Shown here: in pieces, positions 59,827 to 64,000 of the stretch | How positions within the stretch are numbered: position 1 is the first letter of the stretch | How the letters are laid out: the number at the start of each line of letters is the position of its first letter | Notes under the pieces: generated by a model | The model's database searches: none | The model's input: the letters and a program-made list of their open reading frames with translations, nothing else | What the model was told of the DNA's origin: nothing | NCBI GenBank assembly: GCA_964036155.1 | Contig: OZ038422.1 | Span: 51,607,201-51,671,200 of the forward strand | Length of the DNA: 64,000 bases | Source of the DNA: Diploscapter coronatus | Taxonomy: Eukaryota; Nematoda; Chromadorea; Rhabditida; Rhabditidae | Direction: 5' to 3' | Translations under genes and position numbers: made by a program

Positions 59827-61663
59827 ATGATCGAATGTCCCCCGTTTCAAAAGGAAACTCCCGTTTATTCTGTAATGCTTCACGTTATCTATTTCGTGAC
59901 CGTAGTTGTGGGAGGATTCATGATTCCGGCTATGATATTCAAGTGCCCAAAACGAGTCAAGAGCATCAAATATTATTTTATTCTGTTGCAACTTGTCGGG
60001 AATTTGTGCATTTTTATGCCGACTGAAGGTTAGACATTTTAGGCCAACTTTAAAGTTGTGAAAATTTACTGATTTCGAGTTCTAGTTTGGATTCAAATTG
60101 AGCAAAAATGTCGATTCCAAATTAAAATTTCATTTGGAAGAGCACAGAGTATTGCTTAAATCAAGAATTTTTTGTGAGACTGAGAATTTTCAGGCTTGAG
60201 AATACATTTTTATTCCCCATTTTTACTACTGAAAACCGAAGGGCTGTTAAATTATCTGGGCATAAATCCATCTAACCAATTTAATCTCCTAATCTCATCT
60301 ATATTTTTATCGATGGCCGTTACCACGTAATTTTCCGTAGTGAATTGGAGAATATTCTGAAATTTTTAGCGAAATGTTTCTCGCTCGCTTGAAGGCCATC
60401 ATTAGTTATAAGAAAAAGTCCATACAATTTATCGTGATCAACATCGCCACAAAAATCATATTTTGCATTTTTATTGGCGGTCCATTTATTCATATTTACG
60501 ATAATATCCGATATCAAAATGGACTATTTTGTAATCAGAAGATCTGGGATCGATATGTTGTAAGTTTTCTTCCACATTTACTCGAGTTTTCAATTTAATT
60601 TTAAAAATATTCGGAGTAAATTTGACTGAAACTTCGAAAAATCGATATTTTAAACGTTCTAACTTCTAGCCTTTTTCCTTAAATAAAAATAAAAACAAAA
60701 AATACACTCGAAATACAATTTTAACGTTCCTGACTCATTCGGAAAAATATCAAAGCGCATTTTTACCGTAATCAGATAAACAGGAAGTGTCTAAGATGAA
60801 TTTATTTTAATCACTGTTTTGTGATCAGAATGAAACAGGTAAAATTTCTACACTTGTTTATTTTTCAGAACTACACCTGCTATGAGTCAATAAAGGAAGT
60901 GGGTGCTTGTGGCTTCGGGACTGCGGATGAAACGGTCGACAGCAGATTCACGACAGGAGCTTATTAGGAAAAGGCTATCATCAATATCGCTATGCGATGG
61001 ATCGCGTTTCTGGGCGTGATTGGAATAGGTAATATTTTTTAATGGAAAGGTCGTTTTAAATTTGAAGTATTTAAAATTTTAATCATTCGAAAATATCATT
61101 TCTAAAAGGCAACTTGTAAACCACACGACGCGAGAAGTAGTGTGGGAAAAGAAATCTTATCAGTCAATACCCTACTCAAGCCATACACTATTTCGCATGT
61201 CTTGAGGTCTTGATATCGTGCGGTTTCCGAATAGCCCATTTTCAGTTATTATTTATATCGCCCGACTAACTTATACCGAAATGTGTAAATTTCGACGAAT
61301 GTCATCAACCACGAAGAGTCGAATGGAAATGATCCTTATGAAAGATTCGATTATGCAGGTATATTTTCGTAAATTTGCAAATATTTTTCCTTAAATTTAG
61401 ATCTTCGTACTATTTTCATTCATGTCAGTGCCAATTGCGATATTAGTTGTTCTTTTTATCTACAACATTTATGCACAAAGTAAATTATTTTAAAAATTGA
61501 AAAAAGACAGCAATCAGGGTATTTAGGTTTGGTTAATGCAGCAATTCTAACTTTATGCTCTACAGGAATATTTTATGAGCTCTACATGATCTTATTCCTA
61601 AGCTACGTAAGGGAAGCTGCATTGGGCATGATCCGGTGCATATTTAGAAGGGAGAAGAAGTAA
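59827..61663 (+). pseudogene. Serpentine chemoreceptor, intact except for one in-frame stop
   Basis: Seven exons join in phase to 338 codons: 59827-60028, 60194-60326, 60370-60559, 60869-61028, 61246-61358, 61401-61479 and 61527-61663. The TM-like segments are VIYFVTVVVGGFMIPAMIF, YFILLQLVGNLCIFM followed by FYSPFLLLKTEGLLNYLGIN, FNLLISSIFLSMAVTT, FIVINIATKIIFCIFIGGPF, IAMRWIAFLGVIGIGVIYIA, IFVLFSFMSVPIAILVVLFI and ILTLCSTGIFYELYMILFLS. A basic tail RREKK ends the protein. The layout resembles Srh/Str receptors. Codon 208 is TAG (60965-60967), in the loop before TM5; the frame continues cleanly after it. Either the gene was recently inactivated or the base is an allele or error. There is no sign of an intron that would remove the stop. 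Confidence 0.7.
61104..61243. mobile_element. Small MITE related to 55957-56318
   Basis: Inverted ends: GTAAACCACACGACGCGAGA (left) is a diverged complement of TGATATCGTGCGGTTTCC (right). It lies in the intron 61029-61245 of the chemoreceptor, just before the acceptor. Confidence 0.5.
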
Positions 61664-61970
61664 TATTTTTCTTTAATATCGGGCGAAGTTTATCAAATTC
61701 AGAAAAGAAATAAGCGTGACTGATAGAGCTGCGAATTTCAAGCCTTGCCGAAAGCCGTATTTTGAGACAAGAAGAGATACCATCATAATAACGGTCATCT
61801 AAAATTGAAACGTGTACAAATCTATTTCATTGATATTGCCAAATAATTTCATCTCCGTGCTAGTCTGAATAAAATTTTTAAGGGGTTATTGAAAACCATG
61901 CAAACTTGTAAATTTTTCTTTGTTTAAGAGTGGATGTCAGAAAAAATCAAAGTCATAAGGAAGGGGTGCG

Positions 61971-62890
61971 GAACAGAGAGCCGCCAATTTGGCTGATTTT
62001 CACATTTTTTTTGTTCAGTTTTACACGCTGATCATTACGATGTGGTTTGTTTTTCATAAAATGATCGTATGCAGGATTACGGTAGCTTAAAGTTTTGGCA
62101 GATTCGACCTCGAGAAAAAGTTCATAACTTTCTTATTTGTGGACCAAATCGAATGATTATTTTTTTATTTTGTAGATTTTGTTGAAGAGAACATGGAAAA
62201 AAAATAAAAATAACATTTTTAAAAATTAATTTTGGAGGAAAAAACTAGCCTAAGTTACCCTATATATTCGTACTGTGTTTACAGGTGTAATGTGAGTTAA
62301 TATCGAAATTTTCCATCGAATTTTGTAGAGCTTTTCAAGTTGAACAACTTTTGTTCGAGAACTTATTCTGGAATGTACACATATAGAGAGATATGAATTT
62401 TTGAACTTTTCTTTCATGAAAATCATCCTAGTTTTACGCATTCGAGGCGTTTTTTGACCCCATGATTCCCCATCTTTTTTCATAAAATCTATATCTTTTT
62501 ACGCAGAATTGAATGGGCTTTCAAATAAAATAATTTTCAGCAGGCTTTTCTTCCTATTGATGTGATCAAAATCGCGAAAAACTGCAGTCGACCAGGGTCG
62601 CATTTTTGGAAATTAATTTTTTGGCGAGAAGTTATTGATCGTAGCAAGTGGTCGTAGTTACATTATTTGTAGAGTTTTTCGTGGGCTATCTAATGCTGAA
62701 AACCCTATTCGATTTGGTCCACAAATAAGAAAGTTATGAATTTTTTCTCGAGATCGGATTTCTCGAAATTTCAAGCTACCGTAATCCTGCATACGATCAT
62801 TTTTATGAAAAAACGAATAGTACCACGAGAATCAGCGTAAAAAACTGAATTATATATGTAAAAATCAACCAAATCGACGGACCTTTGTTT
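61971..62890. mobile_element. 920-bp element with 190-bp inverted arms
   Basis: The left arm (61971-62160) and right arm (62701-62890) are inverted copies. ATCGTATGCAGGATTACGG pairs with CCGTAATCCTGCATACGAT exactly, and TTATTTGTGGACCAAATCGA pairs with TCGATTTGGTCCACAAATAA. The match runs to GCCAATTTGGCTGATTTT at the outer end. The 540-bp centre has no transposase frame. It looks like a non-autonomous foldback-type DNA transposon. Confidence 0.75.
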
Positions 62891-64000
62891 ATACAGACTT
62901 TGGTCCTTACTGACATTCACTCGTAAATAAAGTAATTTTCATTCATTTTATTTCCAAAGATGATACATTCGATTGAAATTGGATAGGGAAAACTGAAAAT
63001 ACTAAAAACAATTGAAAAACCGGTGTTCTCTTTGACACTTACGGTTTCGTGAGCGCCAAAAAATAGATAGGCAGATTGAAGATAGAAAAATTAGAAAGTG
63101 TAACGGAGATCGCTCTTTTTGGAGTTACTTTGATAGCATTCGAGATAAAAATGGATTCTTCATAGTAAAAATAAAAATAAAGTTTGATATATTATAGAAA
63201 ATCTTAAATTATAGAAATTTATTTATTTATTTTTTTATAAATTAGACAATCATATTTCCCAAATAATTCAATTATATCAAGCATTTTTACGTAATATTTT
63301 AGTTTCACGACGATTTTATTGCAACTTTTTGAGATTCCGATAGGAAATTTCATTCAGCGTCATTTTGATTGACTCAAAATGACAGTTGGAATTAAAAAAG
63401 CGAAATTTTGAGGAAAAATGCAAAATGAGAAAAGCTTGATGGTAGTGAAATTCATAATCCGCTTTTCTTCGGGCAAAATATCGCAAGCATAAAGTCTTGA
63501 AATTTATTTTCAATCAAGATCGCTTTCGCGCAAAGCAAGTAATTTATTTTTACGATGATGAAAGCATTCCCCCAATTATTTTTCTCACTTCCAAAATAAG
63601 ACGAGAAAAAAGTGATACGATCAAAATTTGAGAAATCTAGAAAGTAGAAGAAAAAAGATGAAAAAGTTATAGTTTGAAACGAATTACAATTAAGGTTAAG
63701 GCAAAACAGTGACCACTTTGCTCTCTTTTTCCTTTCTACTATCTCCAAAATGAGTCGTCTTTCTCTTGTAACCACTTTGCCTATTTTTTGCGCTCACTCC
63801 AAAATTAATTCTCCCCGTTTTTGAAATGTACGGGATTTCTCTCGGTCATTCTTCGAGAAGATAAAAAATTGCCCGGTTACAGTTAACAGAGTGGTCTGAT
63901 AATGGAAAGAGTAAGGGTGTGCTGTTCAAAACCATTTCATCTCGACGACTTTTTGCAGTACTTCTCGGAGATGGAGAATTTTAGTGGAAAACAAGGATAC
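62891..64000. other. AT-rich DNA to the right edge, no gene seen
   Basis: No exon chain or RNA gene could be supported. Short overlapping open frames on the minus strand (63,316-63,775) have no splice context or recognisable protein. Confidence 0.4.

Overview
The window comes from a rhabditid (clade V) nematode that is probably not C. elegans itself. The evidence is an exact SL2-type spliced leader in an SL RNA gene, a par-1 kinase gene with worm-type sequence, a cuticle collagen with the standard nematode N- and C-termini, an nlp-29-like antimicrobial peptide gene, several serpentine chemoreceptor genes and worm-type splice acceptors (TTTCAG, TTTTAG). The DNA is AT-rich and gene-poor, and its introns are long. 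All gene models were assembled by hand from splice sites, reading-phase continuity and family likeness; no search was run.

Region 1 (1-19,000, minus strand): the 5' part of par-1 (PAR-1/MARK polarity kinase). Ten coding exons carry 341 residues, from the start codon at 18971 to the ATP-binding lobe of the kinase. The rest lies beyond the left edge. A second, short first exon at 12116-12139 would give a shorter N-terminus. Region 2 (19,000-33,380): about 14 kb in which I can support no gene.

Region 3 (33,380-37,500, plus): a 296-residue cuticle collagen split into 27 exons, most of 8-30 bases, one intron of which starts with AT instead of GT. Region 4 (38,200-43,200): an intact 377-residue 7TM gene on the minus strand, also with one AT-start intron, a Tc1-like insertion in its largest intron, relic exons and repeats.

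Region 5 (43,400-51,050): a cluster of small secreted-peptide genes (nlp-29-like, a possible 28-residue peptide, and an eight-exon repetitive peptide precursor), interleaved with a 349-residue Srh/Sri-like chemoreceptor and a tRNA-derived SINE. Region 6 (52,780-56,620): a relic C-terminal exon followed by a related 396-residue 7TM gene with a MITE in an intron.

Region 7 (57,460-58,760, minus): three splicing RNA genes in 1.3 kb, namely SL2 RNA, U1 snRNA and U2 snRNA. The U2 copy differs in its branch-site recognition sequence. Region 8 (59,800-64,000): a chemoreceptor with a single in-frame stop, a 920-bp inverted-repeat element, and AT-rich DNA without visible genes.

The genes do not form an operon or a single pathway. 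The right half is an accessory neighbourhood of chemoreceptors and secreted peptides seeded with small DNA transposons. The left side is a conserved polarity gene with very large introns.
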